Source of the DNA: Scatomorpha merdigallinarum
GTDB taxonomy: Bacteria; Bacillota; Clostridia; Oscillospirales; Oscillospiraceae
DNA length: 18,923 nt
Assembly: GCA_018710885.1 (NCBI GenBank)
Contig: DVJA01000015.1
Coordinates: 1 to 18,923, forward strand
Direction: 5' to 3'
Shown: positions 1 to 6,111 of the stretch, piece after piece
How positions within the stretch are numbered: position 1 is the stretch's first letter
Layout of the letters: each line of letters opens with the position of its first letter
Made by a program: the position numbers and the translations under genes
The notes under the pieces: generated by a model
Told to the model about the DNA's origin: nothing
Databases searched by the model: none
What the model saw: only the letters and a program-made list of their open reading frames with translations

Positions 1-52
1 CAAGAATTTCTCCTTCTAACTCTTGAACGTGCGTATACTTCCTTTTTGTCAT
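1..52 (-). CDS. IS3-family transposase OrfA, N-terminal fragment (runs off the window)
   Basis: Only 17 codons are visible, starting at ATG 52-50 and reading MTKRKYTHVQELEGEIL. The K-R-K-Y-T/A-H-V/I-Q-x-L start, followed by an acidic stretch, is what I recall from the helix-turn-helix OrfA proteins of IS3-family elements in gut Clostridia. OrfA binds the IS ends and is normally joined to the OrfB integrase by frameshifting. A strong SD (AGGGGG, 65-60) lies 7 bases before the ATG. That SD is inside the 3' arm of a hairpin, so translation is probably restrained. The family call rests on a very short peptide and is supported by the IS-like end beyond it. Confidence 0.6.
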   Translation of the reverse strand, partial: MTKRKYTHVQELEGEIL

Positions 53-59
53 ACGAACA

Positions 60-93
60 CCCCCTGTATAGGTTTATTTTCCTACACAGGGGG
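60..93 (-). promoter_or_regulatory. Hairpin that hides the transposase Shine-Dalgarno site
   Basis: Bases 60-72 and 81-93 form a 13-position stem with an 8-base loop (73-80). The only non-Watson-Crick position (68/85) is an A-C mismatch in plus-strand RNA. In minus-strand RNA it is a U-G wobble, so the stem is fully paired only in the transposase direction. The SD of OrfA (AGGGGG, 65-60) lies within the arm. IS10 and other elements use such end hairpins to block translation of transposase from outside transcripts. The sequence shows the pairing; the regulatory role is inferred. A plus-strand terminator reading (stem then CCTTTTG) is less good. Confidence 0.6.
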
Positions 94-130
94 CCTTTTG
101 TCTATTGTCCGTTTTTACTGGTTCAGTTCA

Positions 131-149
131 CAACGGCCGGGGGATTTTT
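131..149 (-). terminator. Left-over 5' arm of the first anti-sigma operon's terminator, split by the IS
   Basis: Four bases after the TAG stop at 156-154, the minus strand reads AAAAATCCCCCGGCCGTTG and then runs directly into the IS end at base 130. The paralogous operon has a complete terminator at the same place, whose first arm starts AAAAATCCCCG and whose second arm ends CGGGGATTTTT. Here only a first arm is present and no complement follows. The likely second arm should lie beyond the far end of the IS, outside this window. Confidence 0.5.
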
Positions 150-153
150 GTCC

Positions 154-1521
154 CTATTCGAGTTCTATCACCGTGTCTCCGATGCGTATGGCCGTAACGG
201 TGGAGGGGTCGATGGCGCTTTGGGTGTCCCAATAGGCGAAATAGCTGAGCGTGTCCTTGGCCGCGTAGTAGTCGTTCACGTCAGTAGGCAATATGGGCGC
301 GGTGCCGTATGTTCCGACGCTTATTTCGCCGTCAGCCGTTATGAGAGCGGCCTCGAGCGCCTTCAGGTAGTTTTCCTCGACGAATTCGAGCTCTGCCACA
401 CCTTCCATCCTGAGCCTGAGAGGCGTTAAACTGATGCTTACGTCCTCAAATACTGTCTCTCCGACGCTCACGTCGGTCACGGTCTCGAAGACTCCCCACG
501 TTTGTCCAAAATTTACTTCTAGCTCCCAGTCGCCGCGTATGGCCCGCCAGCGTTCAACTTCAAAGCCCAGGGTCCAGCCGTCCAGCTCGGAGTCGTCCAC
601 GCTGAAACAATATTCTTTCACGTCCTCTTCGGAGCCCGGTGGAGTTATGCCGCTGACATATGACAGGGCGTAGAGCCGGGTGCCGTCCGGCTTTATCAGG
701 TAGGGGTGGAAAATGTAGCTCGTATCGGCTCCGGCGTCTTGTCCAACCTGCACGGTGAGGCGTCCGTTTATCACACCAACGGCTTCGACATATGCGTGGC
801 CAGTGCCTGGAATATCCGCGAGATGTCCCGGGGTGAGTTCACCCACGGGGTGCTCTTCATTCGGTGCGTCTGTGCCGATGTGCGTCCCGTTTGCTACGGC
901 CCCGGCGAGGTCAAAGCCGGGCATGGGTATGTCCATCGTCTCAGCGCCGCTGTATATGTCCGTGGCGCTCAGAGTGAGGGAACTGCTTTCAAGGTCGGTA
1001 TCCTCGCCAAGCGCTACATAGAATTGATATACGGCGGTGCCGCTCTCGGCGTCAAACATTGCCGGGCCGCCACCTACGCCCACCTTTGTGCCGGCGACGA
1101 TAGTGGGCCAGAAGTGTGCGTCCTGAGTGATGAGCCCGGCCCCGGTCGTGTCGCGCAGAGAGACGTACATGACCGCTTCTGAGCCATACTGCCCGGCGGC
1201 GATGACGCTCAGCTCTATGCCCTGGTCGGTTACGCTCTGCTCTACCGGCTCGACGGCGTCTATAAAGGGTGGGTTGATGGTCTCGCGCAGCCAGTCGAAG
1301 CCGCCGAGCGCCGCGGCTATGGCGGTCACACTCAGCAGCGCCGCCACCGCGACGGCTATGAGCAGCGTGCGACGGAGCCGCTTCGGGCGTTTCCTGGCCT
1401 CGCCGTGCCCGGCCGCGAGCCCTTTGGAGACGGCCTCGCGGAGTTTTGCCATGTCGGGAGCCGTGTCCGGCTCAATGTCGGGGGTGAATCCGTCCAGGAG
1501 GTCGGGAATGTAGTAGGTCAC
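154..1521 (-). CDS. Membrane-anchored anti-sigma factor of the first ECF operon (DUF4179-like)
   Basis: The 455-residue protein has a cytoplasmic N-terminus (about 1-50) with a short DLLDG motif and a K-L-R-E-A-V helix, a basic patch (KRPKRLRR), one membrane segment (about 52-73) and a large extracellular part of about 380 residues rich in beta-type sequence. This is the layout of anti-sigma factors that hold an ECF sigma factor at the membrane; the extracellular part resembles DUF4179-type proteins, though that is by eye. I place the start at GTG 1521-1519, overlapping the sigma stop as GTGA with SD GGAGGAG 5 bases upstream. The open frame extends back to 2109, but that part is a shadow of the sigma gene. 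The signal sensed is unknown. The paralogue at 2816-3802 shares the N-terminal plan but not the extracellular domain. Confidence 0.8.
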   Translation of the reverse strand: MTYYIPDLLDGFTPDIEPDTAPDMAKLREAVSKGLAAGHGEARKRPKRLRRTLLIAVAVAALLSVTAIAAALGGFDWLRETINPPFIDAVEPVEQSVTDQGIELSVIAAGQYGSEAVMYVSLRDTTGAGLITQDAHFWPTIVAGTKVGVGGGPAMFDAESGTAVYQFYVALGEDTDLESSSLTLSATDIYSGAETMDIPMPGFDLAGAVANGTHIGTDAPNEEHPVGELTPGHLADIPGTGHAYVEAVGVINGRLTVQVGQDAGADTSYIFHPYLIKPDGTRLYALSYVSGITPPGSEEDVKEYCFSVDDSELDGWTLGFEVERWRAIRGDWELEVNFGQTWGVFETVTDVSVGETVFEDVSISLTPLRLRMEGVAELEFVEENYLKALEAALITADGEISVGTYGTAPILPTDVNDYYAAKDTLSYFAYWDTQSAIDPSTVTAIRIGDTVIELE

Positions 1522-2057
1522 AGTAGCTCCTCCCTCGTGAGTTCGTCGCGGAGCCGTTCGCGGCCCCGGCGCAGTCTGGTCTTTACGGTGTTTACGTTCA
1601 TGTCCAGAGCAAGGGCTATCTCGGCCACGCTTTGGAAGTAATAGTAGTGGCGCAGGAAAATCTCCCTGTCCGGTTCGGCCATACTTTCCACGGCGCGGCG
1701 CGTGCGCTCGCGCGCCTCGTCTTCGGTCAGCGCCTGTTCCGGGGAGACGTCCGGGATTTCGAGCTGCGCTTCTTCGAGCGGCAGCTCGGCCTGACGGGCC
1801 CGGAGCGCGTCCCTCGCCCGGTTGCGGGCCATGGCGGCAATGTACGGCTTCACTGCCTCCTCTGGCACCTGATGCGCGCTGCGCCAGAGCGAGATAAATA
1901 CGTCCGCAAGCGCCTCCTCCGCGTCCGGGCGCGGCAGCTTCGGCAGGAGTATGCGGTCTATTATGGCCGCGGCATAGGCCGCGTAGCGCTCCATGAACCA
2001 GCCCAACGCCCCCTCGTCGCCGTCCCTGAGGGCCTTGAGCATCTCCCTTTCGTCCAA
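1518..2057 (-). CDS. ECF RNA polymerase sigma factor (sigma-70 family), first copy
   Basis: The 179-residue protein has sigma region 2 at about 15-85 (DAEEALADVFISLWR) and region 4 at about 115-175 (AVESMAEPDREIFLRHYYY, then an HTH ending NVNTVKTRLRRGRERLR). Both regions and the short linker are typical of ECF sigma factors, which direct RNA polymerase to stress or envelope genes when released by an anti-sigma factor. I choose TTG 2057-2055 as the start: AGGTGAT lies just upstream, and the paralogue has the same AGGTGATGCGC spacing before its ATG, after which the two proteins align. An upstream ATG at 2087 would add ten residues, but it precedes this SD. The gene overlaps the anti-sigma gene by 3 bases, so the two are made together. 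Confidence 0.9.
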   Translation of the reverse strand: MDEREMLKALRDGDEGALGWFMERYAAYAAAIIDRILLPKLPRPDAEEALADVFISLWRSAHQVPEEAVKPYIAAMARNRARDALRARQAELPLEEAQLEIPDVSPEQALTEDEARERTRRAVESMAEPDREIFLRHYYYFQSVAEIALALDMNVNTVKTRLRRGRERLRDELTREELL

Positions 2058-2094
2058 CCGTATCACCTCGCTTGTCTGTATCTTCATATATCAT

Positions 2095-2121
2095 AACGGG
2101 CAAAGTCAAGCAAAGGTTTCA
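2095..2121 (-). promoter_or_regulatory. Predicted ECF-type (sigma-W-like) promoter of the first sigma operon
   Basis: On the minus strand TGAAACC (2121-2115) is followed by exactly 16 bases and then CGTT (2098-2095), about 38 bases before the TTG start. TGAAAC-N16-CGTA is the known sigma-W promoter form in Bacillus subtilis, and TGAAACCTTT here is a full match to its -35 side. The second sigma operon has the same -35 and spacing. A weaker sigma-A reading (TTGACT, 15 bases, TATGAA) overlaps it. Confidence 0.6.
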
Positions 2122-2136
2122 CCCGGGAGGAATTTT

Positions 2137-2170
2137 TAAAAAAATCACCCGTCCGACATAACGGACGGGG
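2137..2170 (-). terminator. Rho-independent terminator of the Xre-type regulator gene
   Basis: CCCGTCCG (2148-2155) pairs perfectly with CGGACGGG (2162-2169) across a 6-base loop. On the minus strand the stem is followed by TGATTTTTTTAAAAA, a good U-tract. It lies about 40 bases after the stop of the leftward regulator gene and also insulates the sigma operon to its left. Confidence 0.75.
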
Positions 2171-2208
2171 ATAGGTTAATTATTAATTATATTTTATATC
2201 AAAGGCGA

Positions 2209-2568
2209 TTACTTGCCATAGTGCCTCTCTGATATTTTTAAACGGCGCATCCAATTCTTTAATGATAATACCGTATCGGCTATTAGTTTCATCTCGCTGC
2301 TGTCACAGTCTGAGACAATGTCACACAGCCAGTTATTTAAAAATGGCCTAGCCTGTTCTACCTCAATACATAAAAGCTCATCTGCTGAACACTCCAACGC
2401 ATTAATAATGTTGACAAGTGTCTGCAAACTGGGGATGCTATTGCCTGTTTCAATATGACTTATGTGTGTCACGCCAACTCCCGCCGCTTCAGCAAGCTTT
2501 TCCTGAGTGATTTTCCTTTGTAATCTAATAGCCCTGATTCGTGAGCCAAGAAATTTGTAGTCAATCAT
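2209..2568 (-). CDS. Small Xre/Cro-C1-type helix-turn-helix regulator
   Basis: The 119-residue protein has an HTH_3 domain at about 6-62: the recognition region reads TQEKLAEAAGVGVTHISHIE, followed by the usual GNSIPSLQTLVNIINAL and a C-S-A-D-E-L-L end. The C-terminal 55 residues match no family I recognise. Such single-domain proteins bind operator DNA and usually control their own gene or a neighbour; no target is evident here. I start at ATG 2568-2566 (MIDYKFLGSRIRAIRLQ), where the HTH domain begins; AGAGGG lies about 10 bases before it. An in-frame start at 2652 would add 28 residues unlike the family. The gene and its flanks are much richer in AT than the genes on either side, which suggests recent acquisition. 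It sits alone between two paralogous sigma operons. Confidence 0.85.
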   Translation of the reverse strand: MIDYKFLGSRIRAIRLQRKITQEKLAEAAGVGVTHISHIETGNSIPSLQTLVNIINALECSADELLCIEVEQARPFLNNWLCDIVSDCDSSEMKLIADTVLSLKNWMRRLKISERHYGK

Positions 2569-2667
2569 GGAGTAAGCCCTCTGTTTTCTGTATGTTTGAC
2601 TACTTGTATTGTATGTGCAATCTGGCCACGTTGTAATGACTTGAAAGTGCAATAGACTTTATAGTAC

Positions 2668-2690
2668 AAGTATCTAAAAAATTTATACTT
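2668..2690. promoter_or_regulatory. Short inverted repeat upstream of the Xre gene (possible operator)
   Basis: AAGTAT (2668-2673) and ATACTT (2685-2690) form a 6-bp inverted repeat with 11 bases between, in the AT-rich stretch about 100 bases before the regulator start. Xre proteins often bind such repeats in their own promoter. In a region this AT-rich a repeat of this length can arise by chance. Confidence 0.25.
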
Positions 2691-2770
2691 ATGGATGTCT
2701 GTTATTTGTTGTCATACTTTGTTTTTACAAACTATAGAGGGCTATAAACTCGTTTAACACGCAAGCAATG

Positions 2771-2806
2771 AAAAATCCCCGCCCGGGTTCCCGGACGGGG
2801 ATTTTT
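2771..2806. terminator. Bidirectional terminator after the second anti-sigma gene
   Basis: Two arms, AAAAATCCCCGCCCGGG (2771-2787) and CCCGGACGGGGATTTTT (2790-2806), pair with a single mismatch around a 2-base centre. The A/T ends give a U-tract on either strand. It lies just past the TAA of the leftward anti-sigma gene and is the intact counterpart of the split terminator at 131-149. Confidence 0.85.
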
Positions 2807-2815
2807 GCGCTTTAT

Positions 2816-3802
2816 TTACTTCTGCCCGGCTTCGGCTATGGCGTCGATTCCGGCAAAGCCTATGTTGTCCGCGAAGTACTCAAGGTCCTCGCGGGTTACG
2901 GCGGTGTGCGTGCCGCGGTTCCAGTCGAACTCGGACGTGACGATTTCGACGTCCGCGCCCTCGCTGCCCGTGCGCAGCACGGCGAGGACATAGCAGTGTT
3001 CAAGCTCCACGTAGAGCAGGCTCTTGCGCTCGCCGATGGCCAGCAGCACGCTCGTGCCGTCATCCGTGGTGTGGTTCCACTCCTCGAGCTCGTCGAGGTA
3101 TACCGCCGCGCCTACGGTGGACATCGTGCCCTTCGTCGCCGTCTGTATTCCGTAGTCGGCCACGCCGCCGCCGGGCAGGGTGAAGCCGCCGGTGTAGGAG
3201 ATGGTGCCGATATCGGTGTAGTTGCCGAAGGTCACGATGGCGCGCGGGTCGTCGCGCGGGAGCAGGCTGCCGTTGTGTATGGTTGCGCCGAGCTCTGCGA
3301 CGGAGCGCACCTCCGTGGACTCCGTCTGCGGCTTCAGGCCGTATTTCTCTGCCACTTCGAGGTATTTCTGATTTATACGCTCGTTGTCGGCCATAATCTG
3401 CTCGAATTCCTCCTGCGTGACGCCGCCGGTAGGCTGTTGCGACTGTACCTCGCGCCGGAACTCGTTCACTTCCTCAAACGCTTTGTATGTGGGCGAATCC
3501 TGCGGCAGAACGGTGATTATATCGCGCGGCTCGGCACGGTAAGGGCTGTCTGCCTCCTTGCCGGAGGTCATGTCGCGTAAAGTGGAGTTGTACGCTATGG
3601 CGGCTATGCTCAGCACCGCCGCCACGGCGGCGACGATGAGCAGAATGCGGCTGGGCTTGCGTATGCGCCGTTTGGTATTCATGTTTTCCTCCTTGATTTT
3701 CCGCATGACCGCCTCGCGTACGCGCTTCGGGTCGCCGTCGGCGGCGCCGGGCAGGCCGGTCACACCGGAATCCGGGAGGAGATCGGAAATTTTTATGTCC
3801 AT
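2816..3802 (-). CDS. Membrane-anchored anti-sigma factor of the second ECF operon
   Basis: The 328-residue protein starts with a cytoplasmic segment (ISDLLPDSG, then K-R-V-R-E-A-V), a basic patch (TKRRIRKPSR), one membrane segment at about 52-71, and then about 255 extracellular residues. That part has an acidic, glutamine-rich helical stretch (about 105-155, EEFEQIMADNERINQKYLE) followed by a beta-rich domain with the run SYTGGFTLPGGG. The plan is that of an ECF anti-sigma factor. The N-terminal plan matches its paralogue at 154-1521, but the extracellular domain is shorter and unrelated by eye. The ATG lies 1 base after the sigma stop, so the genes are probably coupled; GGGAGAAG precedes it. 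The ligand is unknown and I do not recognise the extracellular family with confidence. Confidence 0.8.
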   Translation of the reverse strand: MDIKISDLLPDSGVTGLPGAADGDPKRVREAVMRKIKEENMNTKRRIRKPSRILLIVAAVAAVLSIAAIAYNSTLRDMTSGKEADSPYRAEPRDIITVLPQDSPTYKAFEEVNEFRREVQSQQPTGGVTQEEFEQIMADNERINQKYLEVAEKYGLKPQTESTEVRSVAELGATIHNGSLLPRDDPRAIVTFGNYTDIGTISYTGGFTLPGGGVADYGIQTATKGTMSTVGAAVYLDELEEWNHTTDDGTSVLLAIGERKSLLYVELEHCYVLAVLRTGSEGADVEIVTSEFDWNRGTHTAVTREDLEYFADNIGFAGIDAIAEAGQK

Positions 3803-3803
3803 G

Positions 3804-4340
3804 CTATGCTTCTCCCTTCGTGAGCTCGCGGCGCAGCTTTTCGCGGCCGCGCCGGAGGCGGGTCTTGACGGTGTTGGTGTTCATGTCCAGGGCTAAGGCA
3901 ATTTCAGCCACGCCCTGACAGTAAAAGTAGTGGCGCAGGAAGATTTCCCGGTCCGGTTCGCTCATGGAGTCTACCGCCCGGCGTGTGCGCTCGTGCAGCT
4001 CGCGCTCGGTCAACGCCTCGTCCGGGCCGGGCGAGGGGATGGTCAGCACGTCGTCCTCGAGCGGCACATCGGCGCGCAGTGAGCGCAGTTTGTCGCGTGA
4101 CTTGTTGCGCGCTATGCCGCCGAGATACGCCCTCACGCCGCCGGGGCCTATGCGCTGCGCGTTTTTCCACAGCGCGAGAAACACGTCCGCGACGGCCTCC
4201 TCGGCGTCGGACTCCGGCACGCGCGGCAGGAGCATGTTCTTTACTATGGTCGTGACATAGCCGGTGTAGCGGTCTATGAACCAGCCCAACGCGGCTTCAT
4301 CGCCCGCGCGCAGGCGCTCAAGCGCGGTATTCTCATCCAT
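3804..4340 (-). CDS. ECF RNA polymerase sigma factor, second copy
   Basis: The 178-residue protein has region 2 at about 15-85 (DAEEAVADVFLALWK) and region 4 at about 115-175 (AVDSMSEPDREIFLRHYFY, then TNTVKTRLRRGREKLRREL). It aligns end to end with the sigma factor at 1518-2057, with more than half of positions identical by eye and the region 4 recognition helix almost unchanged. The two may thus bind very similar promoters. I start at ATG 4340-4338 because AGAGGTGAT lies just upstream; an in-frame ATG at 4373 would place the SD inside the gene. The anti-sigma gene follows after 1 base. The promoter upstream has the same ECF form as the first operon. Confidence 0.9.
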   Translation of the reverse strand: MDENTALERLRAGDEAALGWFIDRYTGYVTTIVKNMLLPRVPESDAEEAVADVFLALWKNAQRIGPGGVRAYLGGIARNKSRDKLRSLRADVPLEDDVLTIPSPGPDEALTERELHERTRRAVDSMSEPDREIFLRHYFYCQGVAEIALALDMNTNTVKTRLRRGREKLRRELTKGEA

Positions 4341-4380
4341 GCGCATCACCTCTTTCCAAGCGGCCGCTTTCACCTATAAA

Positions 4381-4407
4381 GTCGTTTGAAGGACTCTAAT
4401 GGTTTCA
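4381..4407 (-). promoter_or_regulatory. Predicted ECF-type promoter of the second sigma operon
   Basis: On the minus strand TGAAACC (4407-4401), exactly 16 bases, then CGAC (4384-4381), about 40 bases before the ATG. The -35 is identical to that of the first sigma operon, the spacer has the same length, and both -10 elements begin with CG. The rest of the two upstream regions is not alike, so the shared elements look conserved rather than merely duplicated. Confidence 0.6.
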
Positions 4408-4454
4408 AAAAACTCGAATTTTGCCCACAAAATCATGCCTGTAACAGTTTTTTC

Positions 4455-4483
4455 TTGCTTAAAGCGCTCAAACGCGGTACAAT
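4455..4483 (+). promoter_or_regulatory. Sigma-A promoter of the siroheme reductase gene
   Basis: TTGCTT (4455-4460), a 17-base spacer and TACAAT (4478-4483) give a good vegetative promoter. The start of transcription should be near 4490, leaving a leader of about 55 bases before ATG 4544. Confidence 0.7.
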
Positions 4484-4543
4484 GAGTAACGTACACACGA
4501 AAGAGACAGAGAAAGTGCGCCGAGCGCAAAAATGGAGGGTATT

Positions 4544-5491
4544 ATGCTTAAAATTACCGAAGAAGAAAAGAAGGCTCTCAAAGGCCGCGGTATCATCATG
4601 ACGAACGACGGCGAGCACTTCGTCGCGCGCGTCGTCTCCAGCAACGGCGTGTTTACCGCTGAGCAGCTCAAAGTCCTCAGCGACGCCGCCGAAAAGTACG
4701 GCAATGGCAAGATCGCCATGACCGTGCGCCTGACCATTGAAATCCAGGGCGTTACCTACGAAAACATCGAGCCTCTGGTCGCGGCTGTCGAGGCCTGCGG
4801 CCTCGTCACCGGCGGCACCGGCAGCGTGGTGCGCCCCATCGTGGCATGTAAGGGCAGCGTCTGCGTCCACGGCCTCGAAGACACACAGAAGTTTGCAGAC
4901 GGGCTCTTCCACGAGTTTTACCTCGGCTGGCACAGCGTGAAGCTCCCGCACAAGTTCAAGATAGCCGTCGGCGGCTGCCCCAACAACTGCATCAAGCCCG
5001 CCCTGCATGACTTCGGCTGCTACGGCCAGAGCGTGCCCGAGTTCCACGCCGACGAGTGCAAGGCCTGCGGCAAGTGCGGCTGCGTGGACAAGTGCCCCGT
5101 CAAGGCATGTTCCAAGGGCGAGGACGGCAAGCTCGTCATCGACTGGGACAAGTGCACCAACTGCGGCAAGTGCATTCCCGCCTGCCACTTTGGCGCGGTA
5201 CATGAGAAAGAGCGCGGCTTTGCCGTGTACATAGGCGGCATATGGGGCAAGACCCAGCGCCTCGGCACCCGTGTGCCCGGCATATTCAGCCAGGAGGAAG
5301 TCAGGAAGCTCATTGAAAAGGCCATACTGCTCTACCGCGAACAGGGCGTGACCGGCGAGCGCTTCGGCCGCAGCATCGACCGCATAGGCGTGGACAACTT
5401 CATCGCCCAGCTACTCTCGGACGACGTCCTCTCCCGCAAGGAGGCCATACTCGGCGGGGAGAAGCACACAGTGGGCGGCGCCACCTGCTGA
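4544..5491 (+). CDS. Siroheme/4Fe-4S sulfite-nitrite reductase-like protein (AsrC-like, single subunit)
   Basis: The 315-residue protein combines a ferredoxin-like N-domain (about 1-75, with TVRLTIEIQG), a siroheme/[4Fe-4S] domain with C102-x4-C107 and C145-x3-C149 (GGCPNNC), an inserted pair of ferredoxin clusters (C172, C175, C178, C184 and C204, C207, C210, C214), and a C-terminal part (YIGGIWGK). This is the plan of AsrC, the catalytic subunit of anaerobic sulfite reductase; the reaction would be six-electron reduction of sulfite to sulfide or nitrite to ammonia in the cytoplasm. No AsrA or AsrB gene is adjacent, so the electron donor is open. The first cysteine pair has four residues between, not five as in most sulfite/nitrite reductases. 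I start at ATG 4544 because GGAGGG lies 4 bases before it; ATG 4532 would include that SD. Siroheme genes lie downstream at 8869-10937. Confidence 0.8.
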   Translation: MLKITEEEKKALKGRGIIMTNDGEHFVARVVSSNGVFTAEQLKVLSDAAEKYGNGKIAMTVRLTIEIQGVTYENIEPLVAAVEACGLVTGGTGSVVRPIVACKGSVCVHGLEDTQKFADGLFHEFYLGWHSVKLPHKFKIAVGGCPNNCIKPALHDFGCYGQSVPEFHADECKACGKCGCVDKCPVKACSKGEDGKLVIDWDKCTNCGKCIPACHFGAVHEKERGFAVYIGGIWGKTQRLGTRVPGIFSQEEVRKLIEKAILLYREQGVTGERFGRSIDRIGVDNFIAQLLSDDVLSRKEAILGGEKHTVGGATC

Positions 5492-5510
5492 ATCCGGCAA
5501 ATTGAGAGAA

Positions 5511-5547
5511 ATCCCGGGTGTGTTCCGGCGTGGAACATACCCGGGAT
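5511..5547. terminator. Shared terminator between convergent genes
   Basis: ATCCCGGGTGTGTTCC (5511-5526) pairs with GGAACATACCCGGGAT (5532-5547) around a 5-base loop, with one wobble. It sits between the reductase stop (5491) and the nitroreductase stop (5562). The T-runs on each side are short (ATTTAAA to the right, ATTTCTCTC on the minus strand), so efficiency is uncertain. Confidence 0.7.
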
Positions 5548-5561
5548 ATTTAAAGCGCGCT

Positions 5562-6077
5562 CTAGAGCTCGCAGTATACGTCGCTGACGCTGCGCGTCTT
5601 GCTGTGATCGCTTGCGGGACGGGAGCTTTCAGCGGGGTAGCCCACCGGAAGCAGGCACACGGGCCTTATGTTCTCCGGCAGGGAGAAGACAGAGCGAATG
5701 CGCTCCGGATCGAAGAGCAGCACCCAGCAGGAACCAAGGCCGAGCTCCTGGGCCTCGAGCATCATGTGAGTGCAGACGATGCTCGCGTCCATTTCGCCGC
5801 TCTCGTAGCCGGAGTCAAAGGGACTGTGCCAGCTGCGGGAACTGTCCGAGCAGATCATGAAGACCGCCGGGGCGTCGTAAGTACAGGGCGTCAGGCTGCG
5901 TATCTTGGCGAGGGCGTCCGCGCTGTGCAGCAGGTAGATCCTCTGGGGCTGGTTGTTGCAGGCGGTCGGCGCGAGCATAGCGGCTTCGACTATTTTATCG
6001 AGTTTTTCCTGCTCGACGTCCGCGTCGGAGTAAGAGCGCACGCTGTAGCGTGATTTGGCTAAGTCCAGAAAGTTCAT
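5562..6077 (-). CDS. Nitroreductase-family FMN flavoprotein
   Basis: The 171-residue protein starts MNFLDLAKSRYSVRSYSD, the R-x-S-x-R-x-[YF] phosphate-binding start of nitroreductases, followed by APTACNNQPQRI (FMN site, about 37-48), an ELGLGSCWV core helix near 115 and an LPVGYPAE end. These homodimeric enzymes use FMN and NAD(P)H to reduce nitro groups, quinones or other substrates; the true substrate is unknown. The start at ATG 6077-6075 has SD GGAG 7-8 bases before it; an in-frame ATG at 6143 lies inside the promoter. The gene is divergent from the importer/siroheme operon, and their promoters overlap with a palindrome between, so the two units may be co-regulated. Confidence 0.88.
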   Translation of the reverse strand: MNFLDLAKSRYSVRSYSDADVEQEKLDKIVEAAMLAPTACNNQPQRIYLLHSADALAKIRSLTPCTYDAPAVFMICSDSSRSWHSPFDSGYESGEMDASIVCTHMMLEAQELGLGSCWVLLFDPERIRSVFSLPENIRPVCLLPVGYPAESSRPASDHSKTRSVSDVYCEL

Positions 6078-6111
6078 TGGTGTCTCCTTCCCGCGTTCTG
6101 GGCGTGAAATC

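Larger units (their letters stand above)
1..130 (-). mobile_element. 5' end of an IS3-family (IS150-like) insertion sequence, cut by the window edge
   Basis: Read on the minus strand, the proposed terminus begins at base 130 with TGAACTGAACC and continues through an A-rich spacer to GGACA at about base 106. This matches the layout of IS150-group ends as I recall them (TGTACTGACCC...GGACA). Inside it lie a strong hairpin and the first codons of a transposase OrfA. Only this one end is in the window, so the second end and the short target duplication typical of IS3 elements cannot be seen. The exact outer base is inferred from the TG start and could be off by a base or two. The element points left, the same way as the sigma/anti-sigma operon beside it. 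Confidence 0.65.

Noticed and set aside
60..104. Hairpin at the left end as a plus-strand terminator
   Set aside because: It is followed by CCTTTTG, but it has a mismatch on that strand and no plus-strand gene reads into it; it fits better as an SD-hiding element of the IS.
154..2109. A single 651-codon open frame on the minus strand
   Set aside because: Its first 196 codons lie antisense-in-frame shadow of the sigma gene, are rich in Arg/Gly/Ala and show no domain. The anti-sigma protein begins at GTG 1521 with an SD and stop-start overlap.
2768..3580. 270-codon plus-strand open frame opposite the second anti-sigma gene
   Set aside because: It begins inside a terminator and has no recognisable domain; the minus-strand protein has the expected membrane segment and operon position.
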